DNA of 64,000 bases from Pedobacter sp. ASV28 (GTDB taxonomy: Bacteria > Bacteroidota > Bacteroidia > Sphingobacteriales > Sphingobacteriaceae). The translations under genes were made by a program, and so were the position numbers. The notes under the pieces are model-generated. The model was not told the DNA's origin and did no database searches. It was given only the letters and a program-made list of their open reading frames with translations. Positions 18,339 through 26,527 of this stretch are shown here, piece after piece. The stretch covers positions 81,348 through 145,347 of the forward strand of contig NZ_JAELTN010000003.1 of NCBI RefSeq assembly GCF_016428855.1, in the 5' to 3' direction. Numbering within the stretch: position 1 is the first letter of the stretch; every line of letters starts with the position of its first letter.

Positions 18339-20249
18339 ATGAAAAAACTATTTCTAATGGTATGCTCTACCATTATCTCTTTAAGTAGCATCGCGCAAAC
18401 CGATGACAATATGGGGCTCATTCCTGCACCAGTAAGCGTAAATAAGACGAGTGGGTCATTTGTATTGGACCATACAGTGGTACTGTTGAACAAAGAACAT
18501 AAGAACTTAAAAATTGCTGAAGCCTTACGGTCTTTTGCATTAACTAAAGGGTTTAAACTAAAGCTGGTTAAAACAGCGCCAATTGGGCAAAAAGTAATGG
18601 AACTAACCAGTATGGGAGCTGACCAACTTCCAAACGAGGGTTACCAGATCAAGATTACCAGTCGCCATATTAAACTTATAGGTAAAGATGCAGGTCTGTT
18701 TTATGCCCTGCAGTCTTTTATGCAGTTAATGCCAGATAAGAAATTGGGAAATGTGATCCAGAATGCAGAGATCAATGACTATCCCCGTTTTGCTTATCGT
18801 GGAATGCATCTTGACGTTGGACGTCATTTCTTTCCAGTTTCATTTGTGAAAAAATACATCGACCTAATGGCTGCCTATAAGCTGAATAATTTTCATTGGC
18901 ATTTAACAGAAGATCAGGGATGGAGAATAGAAATTAAAAAGTATCCCAAGCTTACCGAGGTTGGGGGAAGTAGAAACGGAACGATTATTGGCGATTATCC
19001 AGGTACGGGAGGGACAGATAATGAAGTGTATAAGGGATTTTATACACAACAAGATGCAAAAGAGATTGTTGCCTATGCGGCAGCAAGGTATATAAATGTA
19101 ATCCCGGAAATAGAGCTTCCAGGGCATAGTTCTGCGGCAATTGCGGCTTATCCGTCATTAAGCTGCTTTCCGGAAAGAGATACGCCCATAGGAGAAAAGG
19201 CTCCTTGGTCTGGTCCAAGAACAGGTAAACAGGTACAACAAACATGGGGGGTATTTGACGATGTTTTCGTGCCATCAGAGGATACTTTTCGGTTTTTGGA
19301 AGATGTACTGGATGAAATCATTGCTATTTTCCCTTCAAAATACATTCACATTGGTGGAGATGAATGCCCCAAAAAGTATTGGAAAGAATCTGAATTTTGT
19401 CAGCAATTGATCAAGGAAAAAGGATTGAAAGACGAGCACGAATTGCAAAGCTATTTCATTCAAAGAATAGAGAAGTATATTAACGGTAAAGGTCGTTCTA
19501 TTATTGGATGGGATGAAATTTTGGAGGGAGGCTTGGCACCTAATGCCACGGTAATGTCGTGGAGAGGGGTAAAGGGAGGTATAGAGGCGGCACAACAAAA
19601 CCACAATGTAATCATGACGCCATCCACCAATGGTTTGTATTTCGATCATAAACAATCCTTGTCTGTTGACGAACCGCTAACCATAGGCAGGAGAGGCAAG
19701 GGTACTTCGAATTTTACCAAAGTCTATAATTATGATCCCGTACCACAGGAATTGGCAGAAGATCAGAAAAAATATATCAAAGGTGTACAGGCTAATATGT
19801 GGTCTGAATATCTAGAAAGCCCTGCAAAAGTTGAATATATGCTGTTTCCCAGGATATATGCCTTGGCCGAAATTGCATGGACCCCATTAGAAAGAAAAGA
19901 CATTAAAAACTTTACCGAGCAAAGAATTCCTTTACACTTAAACCGATTAGACCAGACTGCTACCAATTATTGGGTGCCTACACCTATAGGCCAAACTGAT
20001 GAACCCATCCAAGGAGAACAGATCACCATTAATTTGAAAGTACCGGTTGTTGGGGCTAAAATTTATTATACCTTAGATGGTTATAGACCCTCTGAAAATG
20101 CGACAATGTATATCGATCCCATTCAGGTAATTGTACCCCAGGGACAAAAAAAAATGTTGAAAACGATTGTAATCACGCCTAGTGGAAAAAGAAGTGTGGT
20201 AACGGAAACCTTATTAAACAATGGGGCAGCCGATGTTAAAGTGAAATAG
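18339..20249 (+). CDS. Beta-N-acetylhexosaminidase, GH20
   Basis: This is a 636-residue exported enzyme; the ATG at 18339 starts directly at the signal peptide MKKLFLMVCSTIISLSSIAQ. A GH20b N-terminal domain (about residues 30-140) precedes the GH20 barrel, which has RGMHLDVGRHFF, NNFHWHLTEDQGWRIEIKKYP, IPEIELPGHS and the catalytic Asp-Glu pair in HIGGDE (about D341-E342). The C-terminal part has a chitobiase-type beta-sandwich with YYTLDGYRPS. It removes terminal GlcNAc/GalNAc from glycans, chito-oligomers or peptidoglycan fragments in the periplasm or at the surface. An upstream in-frame TTG adds eight non-signal residues and is unlikely to be used. The lysozyme-inhibitor gene follows 54 nt later on the same strand. 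Confidence 0.94.
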   Translation: MKKLFLMVCSTIISLSSIAQTDDNMGLIPAPVSVNKTSGSFVLDHTVVLLNKEHKNLKIAEALRSFALTKGFKLKLVKTAPIGQKVMELTSMGADQLPNEGYQIKITSRHIKLIGKDAGLFYALQSFMQLMPDKKLGNVIQNAEINDYPRFAYRGMHLDVGRHFFPVSFVKKYIDLMAAYKLNNFHWHLTEDQGWRIEIKKYPKLTEVGGSRNGTIIGDYPGTGGTDNEVYKGFYTQQDAKEIVAYAAARYINVIPEIELPGHSSAAIAAYPSLSCFPERDTPIGEKAPWSGPRTGKQVQQTWGVFDDVFVPSEDTFRFLEDVLDEIIAIFPSKYIHIGGDECPKKYWKESEFCQQLIKEKGLKDEHELQSYFIQRIEKYINGKGRSIIGWDEILEGGLAPNATVMSWRGVKGGIEAAQQNHNVIMTPSTNGLYFDHKQSLSVDEPLTIGRRGKGTSNFTKVYNYDPVPQELAEDQKKYIKGVQANMWSEYLESPAKVEYMLFPRIYALAEIAWTPLERKDIKNFTEQRIPLHLNRLDQTATNYWVPTPIGQTDEPIQGEQITINLKVPVVGAKIYYTLDGYRPSENATMYIDPIQVIVPQGQKKMLKTIVITPSGKRSVVTETLLNNGAADVKVK

Positions 20250-20303
20250 AATTTTGCAAAAAAGACTAAAAGCTATAAATTGGAATTTTAAAATGATTAA
20301 TCA

Positions 20304-20912
20304 ATGAAATTTGAGAACTTTATCAAATCATCTTTTGCGATCTTACTATTGCTAACCATATTGGCCTCCTGCAACGAGGGTGATAAACAAGTTTTGGAAC
20401 CAAAACAGGCTCCAATAACCAAATCATTAAACCCATTTCCATTTTATAAGAGTATTGAGATCAAGCCCGGCTATTATTTTGAAGTGGTAAGTTGGGGGAA
20501 AGGAGTAGATACTACAGGAAACTTTTTAATCCTGATGTCGGATTCGGTAAAAAATAAATATAAATCAATTTCGGTAGAAAGGAATGGGATAATAACCGAT
20601 GCTTGGAATATGGATTTGGACAATGATGGCAACCCGGAAATTTATGTGCAGTCTGTGGTCAGAAAAAACGTAAATGACTTAAATGTTTATGAATTTAATG
20701 GGAATGATTTCAATAAGATCAGCTTTCCGGGTATAACTAGCATGAAGGGATATGAAGGAAATGATAAATTTTTTGTTAAAAATGGTGACTTATTTAGGTC
20801 CATTCCAATTTTGCAGCGTGATAGTGGAAAGACTACCACTTTGATCAAGACCATCAAATATCGTTTGGTAGGAAATAGCTTCTCCTCATCGGAGGTTAAG
20901 CCAGGGGGGTAA
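20304..20912 (+). CDS. PliI-type lysozyme inhibitor lipoprotein
   Basis: This 202-residue lipoprotein has lipobox ILASC (Cys at about residue 23). The mature domain matches the PliI fold as I know it. It starts with a beta strand (KPGYYFEVVSWGKG), then has the calcium-loop-like MDLDNDGNPEIYVQS and the late conserved segment KGYEGNDKFFVKNGDLFRSIPI, equivalent to the GYxGHDxFxVxxGxLxRxFP motif of PliI proteins. PliI proteins bind and block invertebrate-type lysozymes, and outer-membrane anchoring would protect the cell wall from outside attack. It follows the GH20 gene by 54 nt and may share its transcript. The assignment rests on motif memory, not on a search. Confidence 0.75.
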   Translation: MKFENFIKSSFAILLLLTILASCNEGDKQVLEPKQAPITKSLNPFPFYKSIEIKPGYYFEVVSWGKGVDTTGNFLILMSDSVKNKYKSISVERNGIITDAWNMDLDNDGNPEIYVQSVVRKNVNDLNVYEFNGNDFNKISFPGITSMKGYEGNDKFFVKNGDLFRSIPILQRDSGKTTTLIKTIKYRLVGNSFSSSEVKPGG

Positions 20913-20941
20913 CAACAGGCTTTTTACTTAATAGGGAAAAA

Positions 20942-21499
20942 TCAGGGTTCAAGCTTATTGAGCTCTGATTGAAAAAATTGATCCCATTTGCTTTGCGCAG
21001 CCAAATCGGTACCATGTTTGGTTTCGGAATCATATTTATCCTGCATTTCACTATAGTATTTTCCAATTTGTATAGCAATTTTTTGAATAAGGCCCTTGTA
21101 GTTGCTTATGGTATAGTTTTGGTTTTTTAAGATCAATTCGCCATTTTTTAGTAATAGAAAATTAATATAGACATGGCCCTGTTCATGATTGAGCAAATCT
21201 TTGCTGGTCTTGCTGTTTTTTATCCTTTCTTTTTTTACCCAAGAATTTTTGGGGTCTACACCTGCCAAAAATTTGAAGTCAATGTTCAAATTACCCCCTT
21301 TAATGGTGGAAGTATAGCCATACTGCCAAATGGTACTTGTTGAAGCCGCATAATCAGATTGATAGTTAGGTACGCCTTTAAAATGGGTTTCCCAATCTAC
21401 TATCTCTGGGTAGAGATGTGCGTGCGGCATAAAAGAAAAAAGAAAAACAGCCGAAATAGATAGGCCAAACTTTAAAAAAACGTTCTTAAACTTCCTCAT
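20942..21499 (-). CDS. DUF922-type secreted zinc protease-like protein
   Basis: This 185-residue protein has an N-terminal signal/anchor (FGLSISAVFLFSFMPHAHA-like hydrophobic run). The core motif LLNHEQGHVYINFLL contains HEQGH, a zinc-binding HExxH-type site characteristic of DUF922 predicted peptidases. The conserved WETHFKGVPNYQSDYAAST region and a Trp-rich strand precede it. The substrate is unknown. It is on the minus strand, convergent with the PliI gene (29-nt gap) and 30 nt downstream of the sigma-factor operon, with which it may be co-transcribed. Confidence 0.8.
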   Translation of the reverse strand: MRKFKNVFLKFGLSISAVFLFSFMPHAHLYPEIVDWETHFKGVPNYQSDYAASTSTIWQYGYTSTIKGGNLNIDFKFLAGVDPKNSWVKKERIKNSKTSKDLLNHEQGHVYINFLLLKNGELILKNQNYTISNYKGLIQKIAIQIGKYYSEMQDKYDSETKHGTDLAAQSKWDQFFQSELNKLEP

Positions 21500-21529
21500 T
21501 TAGTTATCAAGAACGAAAGTTGTACCATT

Positions 21530-22126
21530 TTATTCTGTTTCCCGAAACTGCGAGCTTATGCGTTCGAATTTTTCTATCAAAAGAGAAATACGTTCCCTAT
21601 CTTTTTTGATTACTGCCTTTCTAACCAAGGTAGAGCAAAAGATCATCCAACCAAAACTGACGGCTATCATTAAAAATTGTAGCCAGGGCTGAATATTGTT
21701 TAATACTTCTACAAAGTAGAAGATCATACCCAGGGAAAGTGCCATGGCGTAAAACCAGTATAAGCGATTGTATAAACTAAATCGACTTAATTGGTAGGCC
21801 TTTAGTCTGGCAATAAATTCGGTCGGATTTGCTGTAAAATCACTTTTTGCAAGAATTCGATGGTTCTTGTATAAGATTATGGTATAAACACCAATGGCTA
21901 TAATAATGATACTGATACCAGCGTGGGTAGTCCATGACTGAAAATTGAACAACCATAATGCAGCCATCAAGAAAAAAGATAGTGCCATACCCAATATGTT
22001 CAATAAAGATTTGGTGCGCATGCTGCCTACTTCTTTTTTGGCCTGCTTAAGCATATCGTCGGCAGATATTTTCACATCAACTGTATGCTTAGCCCATAAT
22101 GCCTCTATGTGATCAAATTCTTGCAT
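21530..22126 (-). CDS. Four-helix membrane protein, putative sigma-factor partner
   Basis: This 198-residue protein has a soluble N-terminus (about 45 residues) and four predicted membrane helices (LLNILGMALSFFLMAALWLF, ISIIIIAIGVYTIILY, WFYAMALSLGMIFYFVEVL, FLMIAVSFGWMIFCSTL). Its start overlaps the end of the ECF sigma gene by 14 nt, which implies translational coupling. By position it could be an anti-sigma factor, but it does not show the usual zinc-binding ASD or FecR architecture. The role is inference from context only. Confidence 0.75.
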   Translation of the reverse strand: MQEFDHIEALWAKHTVDVKISADDMLKQAKKEVGSMRTKSLLNILGMALSFFLMAALWLFNFQSWTTHAGISIIIIAIGVYTIILYKNHRILAKSDFTANPTEFIARLKAYQLSRFSLYNRLYWFYAMALSLGMIFYFVEVLNNIQPWLQFLMIAVSFGWMIFCSTLVRKAVIKKDRERISLLIEKFERISSQFRETE

Positions 22127-22610
22127 GTTGATTGTATATTTCAGTAAGTTTCTGTTTAATGCGATGTATTTTTACTCTCAAATTGCCTTCGCTAATGCCT
22201 GATATTTCAGCAATTTCATTATAAGGAAGTTCGTCTAATACCATGGTAATGATCAAACGATCATTTTCTTCAAGTTTTGAGATGCTTTTATAGAGCAGGG
22301 CCACTTGCTCGTTTTTTTCAGAATACTCTTCTATTCTGTTTTCTATAATATTATCCGTCAGCTCATCTTTGGCCTGTCGTTTTTCTGATCGCAGGTAAGT
22401 TAGGCAGGTATTTACGGCAATCCTATAGATCCATGTAGAAATAAGCGACTTATTCCTGAACTTGTCCAGGTTTTGCCATACCTTTAAAAAAGTTTCCTGC
22501 AAAAGATCATTCGCCGAATCTTTATCACCTGTATAACCATAACATAGGTGAAATATCTTCTTTGAGTTTTTATCGAAAATTTCTTTAAAAAGCTGATCTT
22601 TTCGGTCCAT
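22113..22610 (-). CDS. ECF RNA polymerase sigma factor (sigma-70 family)
   Basis: This 165-residue protein has region 2 (HLCYGYTGDKDSANDLLQET, then FLKVWQNLDKFRNKS, and STWIYRIAVNTCLTYLR) and region 4 with a helix-turn-helix (LPYNEIAEISGISEGNLRVKI). It lacks regions 1 and 3, as is usual for ECF sigma factors. It should direct RNA polymerase to a small regulon, probably including itself. Its last 14 nt overlap the membrane-protein gene, its probable regulator. Confidence 0.93.
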   Translation of the reverse strand: MDRKDQLFKEIFDKNSKKIFHLCYGYTGDKDSANDLLQETFLKVWQNLDKFRNKSLISTWIYRIAVNTCLTYLRSEKRQAKDELTDNIIENRIEEYSEKNEQVALLYKSISKLEENDRLIITMVLDELPYNEIAEISGISEGNLRVKIHRIKQKLTEIYNQHARI

Positions 22611-22892
22611 TTAATGTTTTTGTATGTCTATTAGAACTAGATGTGCTTAAAATGTTACAACTTATGAAGACGCTAAATTAATAAATGTTTGCGTGCTAAG
22701 CTCAAATATTTAATTTTGTCGAAATCCAACGTAACCAATAAATACTTTTGAGTTGTTAAAGGACAGGTTTAAATAATGGCTGCCCAATTTAAAGGTGTTC
22801 ATTTGGAAAAGGAAAACAAAACTAGAATAAACAAATAACCAAATAGACTGCATGTGTTTTTGTATAAATAGACACAACATAAACTAAAACGA

Positions 22893-24314
22893 ATGAAAAA
22901 AACACGGATAGGTATCATTACCATTATTTCCATTACCATAGCATTAATTATTACGCTTTTAAAAGAGTTTGACATAGTTCCCGTATCAGATGATGTAATG
23001 AAATCTATGCGTTTGATCATTGCGGTAGTTTTGATAGCTTTTGCTTTATTTAGAAAAAACTTGACCACTTGGATCTTAGTGTGTATGTTACTTGGGGTAT
23101 TTGTAGGGGTAGATTTTCCAAATGTTGCCGGAGCCCTGCACCCCCTTAGCAAAGGTTTTATCAAGTTGGTTAAAACCATTGTTGGCCCCATACTTTTTGG
23201 CACTTTGGTTTATGGCATTGCAGGTCATTCAGATTTAAAGCAGGTAGGACGTATGGCTTGGAAGTCCATGTTGTATTTCTTCTGTGCAACATCCTGTGCC
23301 ATTTTTATTGGCCTAGCGGTAATTAATATTACCCATGCTGGTGTAGGTGTAGATATTAAACATATGCCTCATGAGCAGCTACCTACTGTCAAGGCTCCAG
23401 ACCCAGCATTAGAACATTTGCCACAACATGTACACGGCGTTTATAAATTTGCTAATTTCTTTTATGACCTATTTCCTGAAAATATTGTGAAATCGATGTA
23501 TGAAAATAGGGTATTGCAGATCGTAGTTTTTTCGGTGCTGTTTGGTATTGGATTGGCCATGGTAGACGAAAAGAAACGAAAGCCTTTGGTAGATTTGACC
23601 GAAAGTTTGTCGGAAGTGATGTTTAAGTTTACCAATTTGATTATGTATTTCGCCCCAATTGGAGTAGGTGCAGCTATGGCATATACGGTTGGCCACTTAG
23701 GGGTAGATATTTTAAAGAACCTATTTATGCTATTGGGATCTTTGTATATTGCCTTAATCGCATTTGTACTGTTGGTATTTGTGCCTATAATGCTTGTCCT
23801 GAAAATTTCCATCAAAAAATTTATTCAGGCGGTAAAAGAACCGGTTTCTATAGCTTTTGCTACTACAAGTTCAGATGCTGCCTTGCCAAAGGCAATGAGC
23901 AATATGGAAAAATTTGGTGTTCCACGTAAAATCGTTTCTTTTGTGATACCCACTGGCTATAGCTTCAATTTAGATGGTACATCGCTATATCTCTCTTTGG
24001 CCTCTATTTTTGTGGCACAGGCAGCAGGTATGCATTTGGGTATAGGACAGCAGTTGGCCATTGCATTTACGTTAATGATAACTTCTAAAGGTGTTGCAGC
24101 CGTACCAAGAGCCTCATTAATTGTACTTATTGCTACAGCAGAACAATTTGGTCTGCCTGTTTTTATTATTGCCGCTATTTTAGGTATCGATGAATTAATG
24201 GATATGGCAAGAACTTCGGTCAATGTAATTGGAAATTGTTTAGCTACCGTGGTGATTGCTAAATGGGAAGGAGAGTTTGACGAAAATGCGTCACATAATT
24301 TTGTAGAAGATTAA
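22893..24314 (+). CDS. Dicarboxylate/amino acid:cation symporter (DAACS family)
   Basis: This 473-residue inner-membrane transporter of the GltP/DctA type shows the family signatures ATTSSDAALPKAM (serine-rich hairpin), YSFNLDGTSLYLSLA, MITSKGVAAVPRAS and DELMDMARTSVNVIGNC. It imports glutamate, aspartate or C4-dicarboxylates with Na+ or H+. The first 60 residues add two extra hydrophobic helices before the usual start of the fold. Two small membrane-anchored proteins follow in an operon (2-nt gap, then a 1-nt overlap). Confidence 0.92.
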   Translation: MKKTRIGIITIISITIALIITLLKEFDIVPVSDDVMKSMRLIIAVVLIAFALFRKNLTTWILVCMLLGVFVGVDFPNVAGALHPLSKGFIKLVKTIVGPILFGTLVYGIAGHSDLKQVGRMAWKSMLYFFCATSCAIFIGLAVINITHAGVGVDIKHMPHEQLPTVKAPDPALEHLPQHVHGVYKFANFFYDLFPENIVKSMYENRVLQIVVFSVLFGIGLAMVDEKKRKPLVDLTESLSEVMFKFTNLIMYFAPIGVGAAMAYTVGHLGVDILKNLFMLLGSLYIALIAFVLLVFVPIMLVLKISIKKFIQAVKEPVSIAFATTSSDAALPKAMSNMEKFGVPRKIVSFVIPTGYSFNLDGTSLYLSLASIFVAQAAGMHLGIGQQLAIAFTLMITSKGVAAVPRASLIVLIATAEQFGLPVFIIAAILGIDELMDMARTSVNVIGNCLATVVIAKWEGEFDENASHNFVED

Positions 24315-24316
24315 TC

Positions 24317-24823
24317 ATGAGTTCAAGAGGTAAAAAAATATTCCTTGCTTTAAGTGTTATTGTTCCATTTCTGATATACAGCATTATTTATTATGCACCC
24401 CTTATCAGAAATGCTCCTTTTCAGGAGAAATATTTTGTTTCATTAGAATATAAATGGGGGAAGGGAGAAAATCTGGAGAATACTTATAATTCTGCTACGG
24501 GCGAATTTAAGTATTTGAACAAGTACGATTCGCTTGTTGTCAAAAATATTAAGCTTGATCAACGGGATATTAAATATTTAGACAGTATTGCAGATGTGCA
24601 AGGATTTTGGAATTTGCCAAATGTGGTAGCCAATAGCGAAGAAGATTTAAAAAATCCTAAGAATGTACGTTATTTTATAAAATTTAATTACCAAAAGAAA
24701 TCAAAAGAAGTAACTTATTTGCCAAATTTCAAGGGCAATGAAAGAATGAAAGGTGCTATTTCCAAAATGCAAAAAGAAATAGAACTAACTTTAATAGATA
24801 AAGAAGCCGCTCAAGTCCAATAA
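24317..24823 (+). CDS. Membrane-anchored protein, first of a tandem paralogous pair
   Basis: This 168-residue protein has a single N-terminal anchor helix (FLALSVIVPFLIYSIIYYA) and a periplasmic domain. It aligns along its whole length with the next protein: FVSLEYKWGKGENLENTYNS matches FVSLRYSWGVGDSLLNSYDS, and YLNKYDSLVVKN matches YLDKRDSLIKKN. It is unrecognised beyond that. It starts 2 nt after the symporter gene and overlaps the next start by one base (TAATG), so all three are translated from one mRNA. Confidence 0.75.
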   Translation: MSSRGKKIFLALSVIVPFLIYSIIYYAPLIRNAPFQEKYFVSLEYKWGKGENLENTYNSATGEFKYLNKYDSLVVKNIKLDQRDIKYLDSIADVQGFWNLPNVVANSEEDLKNPKNVRYFIKFNYQKKSKEVTYLPNFKGNERMKGAISKMQKEIELTLIDKEAAQVQ

Positions 24824-25335
24824 TGAAACAAAAATTTAAAATTAATATTTCTACCATTGGTATTGTTGCGGTAATTGTTATCGCTTTGATTGGTGGCTTT
24901 TACCTTTTGAAATTAAAGCAAGGAAGTCATAGTGCGGCTTCTTTTGTTTCACTTCGTTATAGCTGGGGTGTAGGCGATAGTTTGTTGAATAGTTATGATT
25001 CTAAAACTGGGTCTTATGCGTATTTGGATAAAAGAGATTCGCTGATCAAAAAAAACTTTAAGCTTCGTGCCAATAATGTTATCTATTTGCACAGTAAGAT
25101 CAACGAGCTGGGATTATTGGATATACCCTCTGTTCTGGCAAATAAAAATGCTAATCTAAAAGACGCTAAAGTATTGCGTTATGAATTTGAGTTTGTGTAT
25201 GATAACCAGCTTAAAAAAATCGTTTATCTAACTAATTACGATCAAGATCCGGTAATCGCAAATAAAGCTATGGCTCTACAAAAAGTAGTTGGCCAAACTA
25301 TAGACGAAGCCGAAGAGCGTTTTACTAATCGTTAG
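24823..25335 (+). CDS. Membrane-anchored protein, second of a tandem paralogous pair
   Basis: This 170-residue protein has an N-terminal anchor helix (IGIVAVIVIALIGGFYLL) and the same soluble domain as its upstream neighbour. Shared features are an opening WG-G--L-N-Y segment, a central YL-KRDSL segment and a late LRYEFEFVYDNQLKKIVYLTNY strand pair. It probably arose by tandem duplication. Co-transcription with a glutamate/dicarboxylate symporter suggests, but does not prove, a linked function. An intrinsic terminator follows about 65 nt later. Confidence 0.75.
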   Translation: MKQKFKINISTIGIVAVIVIALIGGFYLLKLKQGSHSAASFVSLRYSWGVGDSLLNSYDSKTGSYAYLDKRDSLIKKNFKLRANNVIYLHSKINELGLLDIPSVLANKNANLKDAKVLRYEFEFVYDNQLKKIVYLTNYDQDPVIANKAMALQKVVGQTIDEAEERFTNR

Positions 25336-25399
25336 TTAGTCTTTACTTAACAATTTTATGTATTGTTGAGTTTTTAAATCATTATTTTTTCAATTAGTT

Positions 25400-25436
25400 A
25401 AACTTCGTGAGTTTTAAAAATTTACGGAGTTTTTGG
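25400..25436 (+). terminator. Intrinsic terminator of symporter operon
   Basis: AAACTTCGTGAGTTTT (25400-25415) pairs with AAAATTTACGGAGTTT (25417-25432), allowing G-U pairs, and is followed by TTTTTGG. It is distantly similar to the hairpin at 8430-8466. Confidence 0.65.
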
Positions 25437-25560
25437 CGTGGAAAATAACAAAAGTATTTCATCTATTCTGGCTTGTATAACCCAAAAATCTGCTCGAAAA
25501 ACTGTTAAATGGCAGTCGTAACAATTTCGATTCCCTTCTTATCAAAAAAACGTTAAAAAA

Positions 25561-25617
25561 TTTGCTTCGTAATATTATTTGTATAAATTTGGTCAACCAA
25601 ATATTGGTCAACCAAAT
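25561..25617 (+). promoter_or_regulatory. Alginate-locus promoter 1 with tandem GntR operators
   Basis: TTTG at 25561-25564 and TAAATTTG at 25584-25591 (19-nt spacer) form the promoter. Operator A, TTGGTCAACCAA at 25589-25600, shares its TTTG with the -7 element. Operator B, the same 12-mer at 25604-25615, lies 15 bp downstream over the transcription start. The ATG of the first lyase gene is only 14 nt beyond. The same paired arrangement recurs at 32257 and 39897, so repressor binding should block polymerase. Confidence 0.85.
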
Positions 25618-25628
25618 AATTCCTTTGT

Positions 25629-26510
25629 ATGAACAAGCAAAATCTGCTTTATATCTTGTGCATCTGCTTTTTTGGATACGCCTGCAGCAAGCAAAATAAT
25701 ACCGCTGTTAAACAAGAAGAGGTAGCCAATAATGGAGGTGCTCAAACTACAAATGCTGATGGAGTTACCTTGAGTGCCAATGGGACTAGCGATACCTACC
25801 AGTTGATTAATAATGTGCTTGGAGGGAGTGGCGATGTGATAGAAGCCCCAGATTGTAGCCATCCTAGCTTTGGGAAGCATATTACACAGGTATTCGATGC
25901 CGATTTAAAACGTTATGTATTTGCTTTTCATATCCATGTTACGCCCGATAACGATAAATGTGAAGATTCGGATAGACAGCGTAATGAAATCAAAACTTAT
26001 GATAAGTCTCCAGAAAGCTTGAAAGCTAGTAAAGACGAGAGAGTACTTTACAGGTGGAAATTCAAATTGGATGCAGGCTTTAAACCTTCTAGTGACTTTA
26101 CCCATATTCACCAGCTAAAACCTATTGATGGCGACAACCAATTGCCAATTATTACTCTAACTCCTCGTTATAAGGCAGGAGGAGACATTTTACAAGTAAT
26201 CCATACTGGTGATACCGAGGCAACTTCTCAAAAATATATTGCTACCATTCCTTTAGCCGATTTTAGGGGCCAGTGGGTAGAAGTAATTGAAAGAGCTACT
26301 TTTTCTTTCGATGGTAAATATGAAATACAGATCAACAGAATTAGCGATGGCAAGCTTTTGTTAAAGCAAGCCTTTACCAATATCGAAATGTGGCGTAAAA
26401 ATACGACTAGCTGTCGTCCAAAATGGGGGATTTACAGAAGAACGCTTCAGCCAGATGCTTTACGAGATGAAACCCTTTGGTTTAACGATTTCAATATAAC
26501 AGAATACTAA
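25629..26510 (+). CDS. Jelly-roll polysaccharide lyase lipoprotein (predicted, alginate locus)
   Basis: This 293-residue lipoprotein has a lipobox ending FGYACS (Cys at about residue 19) and a low-complexity linker to about residue 70. The beta-jelly-roll domain resembles lyase families PL7/PL13/PL20 (heparin lyase I-like Pfam family). It has a basic/acidic strand RQRNEIKTYDKSP, a candidate catalytic strand FTHIHQLKP (Q/H pattern) and a late aromatic strand PKWGIYRRTL equivalent to the K-G-Y segment of those lyases. By context it should cut alginate or a related polyuronate at the outer membrane. It is the first gene after the operator-bearing promoter and is followed 17 nt later by a lectin-like gene. 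The lyase fold is likely, but the exact family and substrate are not certain. Confidence 0.65.
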   Translation: MNKQNLLYILCICFFGYACSKQNNTAVKQEEVANNGGAQTTNADGVTLSANGTSDTYQLINNVLGGSGDVIEAPDCSHPSFGKHITQVFDADLKRYVFAFHIHVTPDNDKCEDSDRQRNEIKTYDKSPESLKASKDERVLYRWKFKLDAGFKPSSDFTHIHQLKPIDGDNQLPIITLTPRYKAGGDILQVIHTGDTEATSQKYIATIPLADFRGQWVEVIERATFSFDGKYEIQINRISDGKLLLKQAFTNIEMWRKNTTSCRPKWGIYRRTLQPDALRDETLWFNDFNITEY

Positions 26511-26527
26511 ACTTAATTATAAAAATC

